Positions 10,486 to 22,299 are shown, numbered from the stretch's first letter. The stretch: 64,000 nt of DNA from Tetrapyrgos nigripes (GCA_013368315.1 JAACJM010000117.1:124001-188000), one strand, 5' to 3'. The notes: generated by a model from the sequence alone, not told the origin. Translations and numbers: made by a program.

Positions 10486-11918
10486 TTAATCAGTGTCTTC
10501 AGACCACAAGCCCTCGTCCTCGTCCTCGTCCTCGTCACCCCAGTGGTCCTGCTTCCCTGAAGACTTGTAGTCTTCGTCCTCATCTTCGTCCTCATTCTCC
10601 TCCTCATCCGAGCGACACTCTTGGTGCCGTTCACCTGAAGGCTTGTTTATTCCCTTTAACTCCCATTTCAAGCGGAGCAAGTGGGTTTCAAGCTGGAGAT
10701 TCTTCCTCTCTTCAACGGAAGCAGTCAGACAGTTGTAGTTGTAGCTATAATCGCTGTCGTCGGGGGAGCCCCATAGACCTGATGCCAAATTTTGTGCTGT
10801 CAATAGCTTTTCTGCTCTCGATCCGCCAATGAGATAAGACTTCCAGACCTGGGACGAACTTAACAATTCTAGAGGAAGGTGGATCCGAAGACCGTTATTG
10901 CCAAACGAATAGGACGAGTATCTGTCGTCGATGAGATTTGATCGGGAAGCCTTGTCCTCGCCCGACATCCCAAACTGGTAAGGCGACGTCGCTAGTAATC
11001 CCCCTGTCTGGTCTCTCTGAGACGGTATGGCGACCCAGGCAAAGATACTACGATCGTCCGAGACCTTGATGATTTCTTGTTGGAGACGCACGAACGCCTT
11101 TTCCCCACCCTCCTCATATATTGGTGGCATGTTGACGCCAAAAATCCCCATCAACCAATAAGCTTGATCCTCTGGCCTGGTCATCTCCCGAAGTGCGGCC
11201 CATGACATCCGCTGAGCGATACTGAACTCGGTAACATCCCTGCCCTCAAAGACGCCAATAGGAATGGTAGTGACTGCAGAGACGACGTCTCGCAGACTCC
11301 ATCTCGTGCCAATCCTTATCCAATCCTTATCTAAGAAGACAACGTACTCGGGGGCGAGCAACTCCTGCAATGTCCAACCCCTTCTAAACCATTTACTGCC
11401 TCTGAAGCTTGACTGGGGTTGCGGGGATGAAACTCGGCAGATACGTCATATAGATAAGCGTAGCACACCCCGGCGTCACCGCAGTACTGAAACATCGAGT
11501 TGATAGCACTGGGTACAGATGAAAATATAGTCAGTGACGTATTCTGAAGATATCTTGAAGATGCTCTGATCTATCAAGATATCCTCAGCGCTTTGTAGTA
11601 TCTTCAAGACATCATCTTCAGAATAAAACGCTCATCATATCTTGATGTGCACGCAGTGTAGCCTCCGAAAGTTCGGCACTGCTCTCTTTGTTGATGCAGC
11701 AGGAGTCAATCCAGATCCATTGGAAATTGTATCGCCGAGCACGGGCACAAGCATTCTGGACCTTGGCGTAACCAGCTTTAGTCTTTACAGTCCGAAGATT
11801 CTGGATATCCTAGAATGTGATTCCTCCTTCTCCGAAGTATGTGAGAGTATATCGCATACGGTGGGACGTCGTTGTAAAACTCTTGGAGCTTCAAGGTTTC
11901 CGTGTTCAAGAGACGCAT
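10486..11918 (-). pseudogene. HET-domain pseudogene with internal deletion and MITE
   Basis: The ATG at 11918 begins MRLLNTETLKLQEFY as in the paralogs, but the frame is lost after about 30 codons. A MITE (11507-11658) then interrupts the region just after the WIDSCCINKE motif. The remainder is open from 11370 and carries the later HET parts (DKDWIRIGTRWSL, AQRMSWAALREMTRPEDQAY, DDRSIFAWV). After RIHLPLELL the sequence jumps to the last 60 or so residues of the family (VWKSYLIGGSRAEK... NLQLETHLLRL), so about 250 residues are deleted. The C-terminus has gained an acidic Glu/Asp run encoded by a GTCCTC-type microsatellite (10505-10600). Not expected to be functional. Confidence 0.85.
11507..11658. 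mobile_element. 152-bp CACTG-ended MITE (CACTA-like)
   Basis: The insert starts CACTGGGTACAGATG and ends, reverse-complemented, CACTGCGTGCACATC. A longer internal inverted repeat is built on TATTCTGAAGAT...CTTGAAGA, so it can fold as a hairpin. It is flanked by TAG at 11504-11506 and 11659-11661. Uninterrupted paralogs have a continuous sequence at this point (for example near 14993), so the empty site is known. CACTG termini plus a 3-bp duplication fit the CACTA (CMC) superfamily. Confidence 0.75.
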
Positions 11919-13049
11919 GGGATGGAGAGTCGAGACTGCAACACCAAAAGGGTCAGTGAAAGCTTTGGTCGTAAGGCATCACTACTTACTCTATGGGTAG
12001 AACAGCAGGATATAAAGGTCATATGTGTGGGCTGCGATGCTGTTATAGTGCCTGAGGGCGCTAATTGACTGATGCCCCAAAGCTCTGATTGTCGCCGAAG
12101 AATACACGTAGTTGCACGACTTGCTGGACCGCTGTGAAAACGTTCCTTGCTTTGCGGATGCTTGAAAAGATGCGCAACTAAGAGGACACAAGATCAAGTC
12201 AATGGAATCACGTTGTTGAGGGAAGTAAGACGACTCACTCGCATTTAAACCCAGTATGGGTCCATCCCCTTGAGTCTTCCCGCCCATCCCCTTCGCAGAT
12301 TTCCTATATTTGCACGCGCGAGCCTGTGCCACTCGGCTTCATTCAAAACTGGAACAGACTTGGTCTGTCAATCAGCTTGAGATCCCTATGTACACAGCGT
12401 GAAGTGGAACCTTCGTTGACGGCAATAGCTCTAGTCGCAACAGTTTAAAGATGGTATCGTGTCCGAGGGTGGTCACCGGTCCTATCGGATATACGTAGAA
12501 GACGGCTAGTTGTGAAAATTTTGTGGTTAGCTCAATTATAGACTATAGTCCAAGGTATCTCAGTCAACTCCCGATGACGAACCATTTGCCAAAAACCTGC
12601 GGTCCCCATATACACTCTCGAATTCAGGCCATACAAGATTTTCGCTTCGTTTTATCCTTGTGGTCGGTGTGAAATTGCTGAGAATGTGACGCTCTGCAAT
12701 AAAATTTAGTCTCGCAAGTGATTCAATAAAGTCTGTAGCTCAACAGTTAAAAAGAAGGCACTTTTTCAGCCTTTGAAATCTATAGAGAGTATCAATATCG
12801 TAGTTGGGTACGACCAAAGGAGATTTGGCGGAGGCTGAGATGACTTTGAGACTGCTTTGAGAACTCGTGAAAAGCGAATTTCCATTTTTCAGGAAGTTCG
12901 CTTTCATAGGCAGCTTGTAGGTAAATGTCCTAAAGAGTACTGTAAAACTCGAAGTTACATGATGATAAAGGGTCCTGGAAGGATCAAGATACAATGTGGA
13001 AGCAGAAATACTCGGTGTACAGCTACTTGGATGGAATAAAGTCAACGTA
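11919..13049. other. Long spacer, no gene recognised
   Basis: About 1.1 kb between two HET relics. Open frames (11991-12332 minus, 12740-13045 minus) show no domain, biased composition or conserved splice pattern. It may be decayed flanking DNA of earlier HET copies. Confidence 0.4.
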
Positions 13050-15251
13050 TTAGACTCTGGTTCTGACTGTATCTAGATTTTGTAGCCTCTGAGGCCCCCG
13101 AACGCTAGCATCCTGCAGGAATCTCAATCCGTATACGTACTCATCCGCATCTGGATTATTCCATGTTACTCCTGGGAGATGCAGGCGGAGAAAGTGGGAA
13201 CCAAGCTGGAGATTTGTCCTCCTTTCAACGGAAGCCATCAGAGATCCCACCCAGGCAGATGATTTGGCCTCCATTCGTTTCTCAGCCCTTGATCCAGAAT
13301 TGAGATAGGACTTCCAGATGTCTTCTAGGGCTTCCCGGTTTTCACCGTTTTCGAGTTGGCAGAAATCAATATCTATCCATGCTGAAGATCCTTGCAGTCC
13401 GAGCGCGACGTAAAAGGAGGAGTGCCACATCGATTCCGTATACGTGAGTATGCAGAATTGATCGTCGTTGGATGCGTATTCCCCGCCGTCTGTATGAAAT
13501 GCAGTGACATAGGCCATATTGTCGAAACGCTCCACGAAGAAATATGGCGGGAAGACATCTGAGAGTTGGGCGGTATGGTATCCACTAAGTTCCAAGTTGG
13601 CTGGAACCATGAAGCCTGAGTTGGAAGGGCGTAGAGTTTGGATCAAGAAGTTGGCTTCGGGGCTTTCTTTGGGAATATAACTGATTTCGACACTCTTCTC
13701 CAATATTGGTTCCAATGATTGGTGTAGACTCCTTTCCCTCCTCTTCAAATCACCTCTCAACTCGCGAGTGACACAGATATAGTCGCCACTGTCAAACTGC
13801 CCCACTATCCGATCCATACGAGGATCCGAAAGATCGCCGAAGGTTTTGTCGCAGAGCTGCAACGTATGATTGCAATAGTGTGGATCCCAGTCGCCCGCAA
13901 TTTCGATGGTGAAGGTCTTCCCGTAGTCGTACATTCGTAGGTCAGAGAGACATCGTGCATGAAAGGTCCCAACCAACAAAGCGACTTGTTTGCATCTACA
14001 GTGACGACAGCGAAACCTTTTTCTGCTACGGACGTCGTATGCGGGTTAGAAGCACAGAACAAGTGCCGGGCAGAGGTAAGAAGTTCCACATGGTACAACA
14101 CAGTATCGGACGATTCCATATGTAAGTACTTGTCACTTCGAACCCTTTGCGAAACTGGTTTCTCCCTGACACTGAGCTCCTGTACATTGTCGAAAGCAGG
14201 GGGTAGAGGCCTCAAGACCAGCTCATCAACCGACAGCGAACGTATTGCTGCCCGCTGGTCTTGCGAAGATAGACAGACAAGTAACTGCCGTCTTTTTCGG
14301 ATTGACAGAGTAGGAACCAAGGAAGACATCTGGACCGAAACGGGACGAATCGGTGGGTTCGAGAGGAAGATGTATGCGGAGGCCGTTATTTCCAAACAAG
14401 TATGATGACCTGTCGTTTAAAGCTTCTGGTACCGATGCCTTCACTTCTCCGGACATCCTGAACTCGTAAGGTGAGCTTGCCAGCAGTCCCCGGGATTCAT
14501 GTTTGTCGGATGGTGTAGCAATCCATGCAAATATACTGCGATCATCAGAAATCTTGATGATCTCTTGCTGTAATCGCATAAATGCCTTTGCACTACCTTC
14601 CCCGTAGATGGGCGGCATGCTGACACCAAAGAGCCCCATAAGGCAATATGCTTGATCTTCTGGCCTCGTAGTCTTCCGAAATGCTGCCCATGACATCCTC
14701 TGGGCTACGCTGTAGTCGGAAATATCGTACCCTTCAAAGACTTCAACCGGAATTGTGGTGATTGCAGAGACGAGGTCACGCAAGCTCCACCTAGTGCCAA
14801 TCTTCAACCAATCTTTATCCAAGAAAATAACATGCCATGGCGCAAGTAGCTCCTGCAATGTCCAGCCTCTCTTGAACCATCTACTGCATCTGAAGCTAGA
14901 ATTGGGGTGCCGAAGATGGACCTCCAAGGAAACATCGGATAGATAGACGTAGCACACGACGGCATCCTCGTAGTACTGATACATGGAGTTGATGGCCTCC
15001 GAAAGCTCGGCGCTGCTCTCCTTGTTGATGCAGCACGAGTCAATCCAGATCCATTCAAAGTCATAGTGCCGAGCTCGTCGACAAGCATTCAGGACTTTGG
15101 CAAAGCCAGCTTTGATTGCGGCGGTCTCGAGATTCTGGATGTCCTGGAAGGAAACTTCCTCCTTCTCCCAAATATGAGAGAGAATTGCATAAGGTGGGAT
15201 GTCAGTATAGAACTCGTGAAGCTTGAGCGTTTCTGTATTCAACAGACGCAT
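13050..15251 (-). pseudogene. Diverged HET-domain gene with frameshifts
   Basis: The frame opens at 15251 with MRLLNTETLKLHEFYTD and runs 341 codons with an intact HET domain (YAILSHIWEKEEVSFQD, WIWIDSCCINKESSAELSEA, SRWFKRGWTLQELLAP). Near 14220-14300 the C-terminal region continues only through two frame changes, then a third near 13925, after which it stays open to 13050 (KTFTIEIAG... NLQLGSHFLRLHLPG). The tail is longer and more diverged than in the other copies. The complete N-terminal ORF could yield a HET-only protein. It is divergent from the sirtuin at 15794, with 542 bp between the starts. Confidence 0.8.
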
Positions 15252-15793
15252 GAGGGAATCGAGAAACTACAGTACATGTACACCCGCCGGAGTCAGTAAT
15301 AGCTTTGAGTTATGATGGTGTCACCACTCACTCTGGGGATAGGATTACAGGCAGTGTGAAAATCATGATACGAGTCTGCGTAGCTTTTATACTGGCTTGA
15401 CATGTGATGTTTACAGCTTTGAGACCACGAGAAGGAGCAACGAAGGAGAGATACGCAGTTGCTCATGAAGAGGTTCCGATAGAATAGGATAGACTTGGAT
15501 GGTACGTCGACCTGTGCTCACGAAGACCCAAAACCTATGCCAATGGCCTATGTGTCACTGCATTGCGTGGCCGATGGAGTGAATAATTGTTGGACCCCTT
15601 TGGCTTGAGAGAAGCCGAATAAGGTATATCCAGCTTGTTCAGAGACAAGTTTGTGAATAAATCCGTTCGTTCGTTACACCCGGTAACGAGCATTTTTCGA
15701 GGCGGTGAATTCAGAACAGACCAGCGCTACCATGACATCGCTTTTTACTTGTACTCTTACCACCATCATCAAAACGGCCAGTAGCTCTTCAAG
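15252..15793. other. Divergent intergenic region between HET and sirtuin starts
   Basis: 542 bp separating two start codons that point away from each other, so it must hold both promoters. No clear paired TATA boxes or repeats were found. Confidence 0.4.
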
Positions 15794-17318
15794 ATGACAG
15801 GAAACACAGACATCAAGGAACTAGCACGCTTTATCAAGGAAGAATGCAAGAATATCGTTCTGATGGTGAGTATATACTCAGGAAGGTTATCTTATTGTCA
15901 TTTCACAAAGGTTCTCTACGTAGTTGGGCGCAGGTATGGCCGAAATACACCGAGAATGACTAGAAGACTGAGGTGTTTTCAAAGGTGTCAGTACTTCAGC
16001 TGGAATACCTGATTTTAGATCCCCAAAGACTGGTGAGTCTTAGGACGAGTTGTTCTGAACTCGAGTCATACTAACTGAGGATCTTTTCAGGGCTGTATGT
16101 ACGTGCTGGTGTCCTCAGAAATCCATGAACAGATTCTCACAATTTATGGAACTAGGCCAACCTCGCACGTCTAAACCTACCTCGTCCTGAAGCAGTTTTC
16201 GACATACAGTTTTTCCAGAAGAACCCCGTTCCTTGTGCGTCCTACGTATTATCACTATTAACTACATGCTCTAACCTTTGCATCCCATCAAGTCTACACG
16301 CTCGCGAACGAACTCTACCCAGGCAAATTTCGGCCAACGATAACACATTCCTTCATCCGTCTCCTGCACGAACATGGACTCTTATCTCTCTGCCTCACGC
16401 AGAACATCGACACCCTAGAACGTCGCGCTGGAGTTCCAGATCACAAGATAGTCGAGGCCCATGGCAGTTTCGCTACCCAACGATGTTTGAAATGCCGCAG
16501 GCCTTTCGATGACGCAAAGATGAAAGACCTTGTTCTAAATTTTTCTCGGACAAAGAAGATACCGAGATGTGAGAAGCCAGGGTGTAATGGGTTGGTCAAG
16601 CCGGATATAGTGTTTTTCGGGGAAAGTGTATGTGTCTTTGCTTTTCTTTTCGTCGTCGTCGTTCATCCAAACTGAGTCAAAAATGTTCCAGCTTCCCGAA
16701 GCGTTTTCCGCCTCGGTATCCAAAGTCCGAAATGCTGACCTCAATATCGTCATTGGAACCTCTCTCACCGTATACCCTTTCGCCGGCCTAGCTCTCTATC
16801 CCTGTCCTCGAGCTCTCATTAATCTCGACCTCGTTGGAGACTTCGGTGAACGCGAAGACCCGGATGATTTCGTCTTACTGGGCAAATGCGATGATATCAT
16901 CAGAGAACTATGTGAAGAGCTTGGCTGGGAAGACGAGTTGTTGAAGCTTTGGGAAGAGGCGAAGGGCAGCGTAGAGGATTTGGAAGAGCGAGGACGAGAG
17001 GCCGAAGCAAAGGAGAAGGAGAGGGAGCACCTTGAAGCAGAGGAAGAAGCGAACAGGTTGGCCGAGAAGCTTGAGAAAGAGATGGTTTTGGACCGGGTAG
17101 CGGAGAGTATTGAAAAGAAGGAGGAGAAAGCGGAGAAGGAGGAGATTTTGGGTCAGGTTGCAGAGAGTATCGGAAAGAAGCAGAGTAACGCCGAGGTTGA
17201 GGCCGAGACTCAGACAGAGACGGACACGACGAAGACAGAATTGGAAGACAAGGACGTCAAGAACAGAAAGGACCAGGATACCGAGCAGAAGGAAGAGACA
17301 GACCCGCCGAAGCTGTAG
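15794..17318 (+). CDS. NAD-dependent protein deacetylase, sirtuin (SIRT2/Hst2-like)
   Basis: A class I sirtuin that uses NAD+ to remove acyl groups from lysines. Splicing rebuilds all key parts: the NAD-binding motif GAGVSTSAGIPDFRSP (intron inside, ending near 15980), the FFQKNPVPFY region, QNIDTLERRAG, the catalytic His in VEAHGSF, two zinc-binding Cys pairs (CLKC and CEKPGC), the DIVFFGE motif, and the second NAD-binding part IGTSLTVYPFAG. About six introns are visible. After the catalytic core (about residue 300) comes a C-terminal extension of about 130 residues, very rich in Glu/Lys and predicted helical, then a Thr/Glu/Asp tail. It is the only complete sirtuin in the window. It converges on the HET gene ending at 17499. 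Confidence 0.92.
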
Positions 17319-17498
17319 ACCGGAAGTTTTCATTGTATGTACTGCTGATGTACCAGGAACTGTATCATTGTCTATGTATACTATGTACACCTTTCTACTC
17401 TAGCTCGTCAGTCAACTGTCGTGGAAAATAGTATCAACTCCCTGTTTCCTTCTTTTATCCTGCAAGCCTAGGACGAAGGCTGATCAAGAACCAGATAT

Positions 17499-19498
17499 CT
17501 ACTCTAGACGGAGCAAATGTGTTCCAAGCTGTAGACTGGACCTCTCTTGGACCGAAGCAGTCAGACTTTCTTGGTAGTCCCTATCCGAAAGCCAAGCAGA
17601 TGTTTGCATCATCCGTCGTTTATTGACCGTTGTCCCATTGACATAGGATTCATACACTTGCTCCGCAGATTCCTTATCAACAACGATGTTCGTCCAAGGT
17701 GTCCCGGCCCGGGATGAGGTGCCTTGGAGCCCAACGGGAACATGAAAAGCGGGTACGCTAGACACTGTGCCGTATGTAAGAATGCGCAATGGAAACGCAT
17801 GAGACATAGGAATGTATGCGATATCTTGCCACGTCTTCACATACAAATCAGGGGGATAGACTCCTATCAGCTGAATCGTTCCAGCATAAAGCTGAATTTT
17901 AGATGGCACAATAAAGCCTGAACGTGAAGGTCGCAGGGTCTGTGTCAAAAAGTCGATTTCGAGACTGTCTTGGTCGATAAAATCGATTTCGAGACATCGG
18001 TCTAAGCGACCTGTCACCTCGCAGTGGATAGATATAGCACCACTGCTCGAACGCACCACTGTCCCATCATCTCGAGAAGAATCGATAAAGCTGAAGGGAG
18101 GCACCTTGAAGGGTTGGTCACCGAGGTGCAGGGTATAGTAAGGCGAATCGCCGAGCCAAGGATACAAAAGACGAATGGTGAAGGCCTCCCCGGCAACTGG
18201 AGTTTTATAGGTCAACTTATAAAGGGATAACCATGGTTCAAGTTGAACAGAAACTCTGCTTGGATTGGGGGAATGGACGACAGGCGATGATAGGGTGTCG
18301 GTGCAAAGGAAGTGTCGAGCAGAGGGAAGGAGGTCGACGTGAAACATCACTGGATCAAATGAATGAACCTCGGCGTCAAATCGTGACCTGCGGGCAATAG
18401 GAACTTCCCTGACTGTAAGCTGCTGAATATTCTTGAGCGCTGGCTTGAGTGTGGGTCTGAAGGCCAGCTGATCTGGACGACACCGGACGTATTGCTGCCT
18501 ACTCGTCTTTTGGAGATAGAACGATAAGAAGCTACCGTCTCTCTCGGACTGACAGAGTAGGGATGCAAGAAAGACATCGTTGCCGCGGCTGGAGTCGCCA
18601 GTGGTTTCGAGAGGAAGATGGATACGAAGGCCGTTGTTGCCAAACGAATACGACGATCGGTCTCCGATGCAATCTGAGTCACTAGCCTTCACTTCACCAG
18701 ACATCCTGAATTCATAAGGCGACTTGGCCAACAATCCCTATGTTCGTCGTGCTCAGACGATGCAGCGACCCAGGCAAAGATGCTCCGGTCATCAGATATT
18801 TTGATGATTTCCTGCTGCAGTCGCATAAAGGCCTTTGCACCACCTTCCCCATAGATTGGCGGCATGCTGACCCCAAATATCCCCATCAAGCTATAGGCTT
18901 GGTCTTCTGCCCTCGTCGTCTCCCGTGATGCCGCCCATGACATCCTCTGAGCAACACTGTATGTGTTGATATCGCGACCTTCGAAGACCTCCACCGGAAC
19001 GGATGTGATTGCAGAGACCACATCGCGCAAGGTCCACCTGGTCCCAATCCGAACCCAATCTTTGTCCAAAAATACGACATTCCGGGGTGCAAGTAGCTCC
19101 TGCAACGTCCATCCCCTTTTAAACCATCTGCTGTCCTTGAAGCTAGACTTGGGATTCCGAGGGTGAAACTCGATGGAAACATCGCACAGGTAGACGCAGC
19201 AGACCACGGCATCCTCGTAGTACTGGTACATGGAGTTGATTGCCTCTGAGAGCTCAGCACTGCTCTCCTTGTTGATGCAGCACGAGTCAATCCAAATCCA
19301 CTCGAAGTCGTAATTCCTAGCTCGCACACATGCATTCCAAACTTTGGCAAAACCAGCTTTAAGTCTTGCAGTTTCAAGATTCTGGATGTCCTGAAAAGTA
19401 ACCTCCTCCTTCTCCCAGGTATGAGATAGAATCGTGTAACGTGGGATATCGGCGTAAAACTCCTGGAGTTTGAGGGTTTCGGTATTCAAGAGGCGCAT
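17499..19498 (-). pseudogene. HET-domain gene, single-base frameshift after the HET domain
   Basis: It starts at 19498 (MRLLNTETLKLQEFYAD). The HET domain is intact to about residue 254. At about 18735 a run of four G (coding strand) in the paralog at 21510-21520 is three here, shifting the frame; the remaining 411 codons are open to 17499. Both halves match the paralogs closely (GRDINTYSVAQRMSWA, FGNNGLRIHLPLE, SLQLGTHLLRLE). It is therefore either one damaged gene, a sequencing error in a homopolymer, or two separable products. The region after HET corresponds to the uncharacterised domain that usually follows HET in basidiomycetes. It converges on the complete sirtuin (17318). Confidence 0.88.
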
Positions 19499-19834
19499 GA
19501 GACAGAGTAATCCGATTCTGAAATGCGGACTACAAGGACAAGGATCAGACAAGACTATGACATTGAGGATAAGGCATCACGACGTACTTCGTGGAAAGGA
19601 ATGAATGCTGTTAACGGGCCTGTGTGGACCGCCAGGCTTTTATGGGATGAAGGGCGCCAATGGACAGTATAACAATCAGTGCTCAGTACTCATCCCTCAT
19701 TTCCCCATTCCATCTAGCCTCTCTAGATCTTTCCTCATCCCGAGGAATCCAAAACTACCCAGCCCAGCATCCTTGAAAGCGCGTTTCAAACCATCTCTTC
19801 TCGTCAGCGACATATCTGCAACGTATCTTGGCCC

Positions 19835-20067
19835 GGGGTATTGAAAAGAAGCATGAGAAGGCGGAAAAAGAGGATGTTTTGGGTCAGGTTGCAGACAGCA
19901 TTGGGAAGAAACATATATATATATAGTAACACTGAGGAAACTCGGCCTCAGACTGAGACAGACAAAGACAGAGATGTCATCTCGGGCCGAAGACGAGAAA
20001 GACGTCAAGAACAAAAAGGGCCAGGATACTGAGCACCAAGGAAGAGACAGACTCGCCGACGCTGTAA
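19835..20067 (+). pseudogene. Sirtuin C-terminal tail remnant
   Basis: Similar only to the end of the sirtuin coding region (SIEKKHEKAEKEDVLGQVADSIGKK, read from about 19838, then the ETRPQTETDKD segment) and to its 3' UTR. An (AT)n microsatellite at about 19913-19926 has been inserted or expanded and shifts the frame. Sequence upstream of 19835 is HET promoter DNA of the neighbouring unit, so the unit junction lies here. Confidence 0.75.
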
Positions 20068-20228
20068 ACGTGAAATCTTGTTTCCGCTGTATGTACTCTA
20101 CTACTGATGTACTAGGAACTGTATCATTGTCTATGTATACTATGTACACTTTTCTACTCTAGCTCTTCGCAGCCAACTGTCGTGGAAAATAGTATCAGCT
20201 CCCTGTTTCCTTCTTTTCTCCTGCAAGC

Positions 20229-22274
20229 CTAGGACCAAGATTGGTCAGAATTGGGCATCCACTCTAGACGAAGTAAATGTGTTCCAAGCTGTAGACTAGA
20301 CCTCTCTTGGACCGAAGCAGTCAGACAATGTTCGTTGTCCCAAGGAAGCCGAGGAGATCTCTGCATCATCCGTCGTTTATTGGCCCTCGACCCATTGACA
20401 TAGGATTGATACACTTGTTCCCCAGTTTCCGAGCCACGAACGAGCTCTGTCCAAGATGTCCCTGATGAGGGGCCCGGGAACCCAACGGCGACATGGAAGT
20501 CGGGTTTGTCAAGTATGCCATATGTAAGAATGCGCAATGGAAGCGCAGTGTCTCCATCTGTAGGAGACATAGGAATGTATGCCATATCTTGCCCCGTCTT
20601 CACATACAAATCGGCGGGATGGACTCCTATCAGCCGAATTGTTCCTTCAAAATACTGAATTTTAGATGTCACTATAAAGCCTGAACGTGGAGGCCGCAGG
20701 GTCTGCGTCCAAAAGTCGATTTCGAGACTGACTTGGTCGATAAAATCGATTTCGAGACGTCGGTCTAACCGACCTGTCACCTCGCAGTGGACAGATATAG
20801 CACCACTTCCCGAACGGACCACTACTCCATCATCTCGAGAAGGATCGCCGGTAAATAGAGGAAGTTCCTTGAAGGGTTGGTCACCAAGGTGTAGGGTGTA
20901 ATAAGGCAAATTCGAGCTGCGCCAAGGATAACAAAGACGAATGGTGAAGGCCTCTCCGGTAATTTGAGTTTTATAGGTCAACGTAGAAGAAGAATGAGAT
21001 GATGGCCATGATGCAAGTTGAACTGAAATTCTGCTTGGATCGGGGGAATGAACGACAGGCGATGATATGGTGTCGGTGAAAAGGAAGTGCTGAGCAGAGG
21101 GAAGGAGGTCGGCGTGATACATCATTGCAGAATCGTACCAAGGTCTGTTGTGAAATCGCGACGTCCGGGTAACAGGATTTTCCCTGACTGTAAGCTCTTG
21201 AATATTGTTGAGTGCGGCCTGAAGTCTAGGTCTGAAGGCCAACTGATCTGGATGGCACCGGACGTATTGCTGCCGACTCGTCCTTCGGAGATAGAACGAT
21301 AAGAAACTACCGTCTCTCTCGGACTGACAGAGTAGGGATGCAAGAAAGACATCGTTGCCGCGGCTGGAGTCGTCGGTGGTTTCGAGAGGAAGATGGATGC
21401 GAAGGCCGTTGTTGCCAAACGAATACGACGATCGGTCTCCGATGCAATCTGAGTCGCTAGCCTTCACTTCACCAGACATCCTGAATTCATAAGGCGACCT
21501 GGCCAACAATCCCCTATGTTCGTCGTGCTCAGACGATGCAGCGACTCAGGCAAAGATGCTCCGGTCATCAGATATTTTGATGATTTCCTGCTGCAGTCGC
21601 ATAAAGGCCTTTGCACCACCTTCCCCATAGATTGGCGGCATGCTGACCCCAAATATCCCCATCAAGCTATAGGCTTGGTCTTCTGCCCTCGTCGTCTCCC
21701 GTAACGACGCCCATGACATCCTCTGAGCAACACTGTATGTGTTGATATCCCGACCTTCGAAGACCTCCACCGGAATGGATGTGATTGCAGAGACCACATC
21801 GCGCAAGGTCCACCTGGTCCCAATCCGAACCCAATATTTGTCCAAGAATACGACATTCCGGGGTGCAACCAGCTCCTGCAACGTCCATCCCCTTTTGAAC
21901 CATTGACTGTCCTTGAAGGTAGACTTGGGATTCCGAGGGTGAAACTCAATGGAAACATCGCATAGGTAGACGTAACAGACCACGGCGTCTTCGTAGTACT
22001 GGTACATGGAGTTGATTGCCTCTGAAAGCTCAGCGCTGCTTTCCTTGTTGATGCAGCACGAGTCAATCCAGATCCACTCGAAGTCGTAATTCCTAGCTCG
22101 AGCACATGCATTCCAAACTTTGGCGTACCCAGCTTTAAGGCTCGCAGTTTGGAGATTCTGGATGTCTTGAAAAGTGACCTCCTCTTTCTCCCAGCGGTGA
22201 GATAGAATTGCATAACGCGGGATATCGGTGTCGAACTCCTGAAGCTTGAGAGTTTGCGTATTCAAGAGACGCAT
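20229..22274 (-). pseudogene. HET-domain gene, premature stop after the HET domain
   Basis: It starts at 22274 (MRLLNTQTLKLQEFDTD). The complete HET domain is open for 242 codons, then the Trp codon of the FAWVAA motif is TGA at 21546-21548. The frame continues unchanged to 20229 for about 430 codons with the full C-terminal region. A single base change therefore separates this copy from a complete gene of about 680 residues. It is the nearest relative of the 17499-19498 copy and arranged in tandem with it. A 242-residue HET-only product is possible. It converges on the sirtuin-tail relic ending at 20067. Confidence 0.88.
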
Positions 22275-22299
22275 TGAGAGTATGATAGTCGAAACTGCG

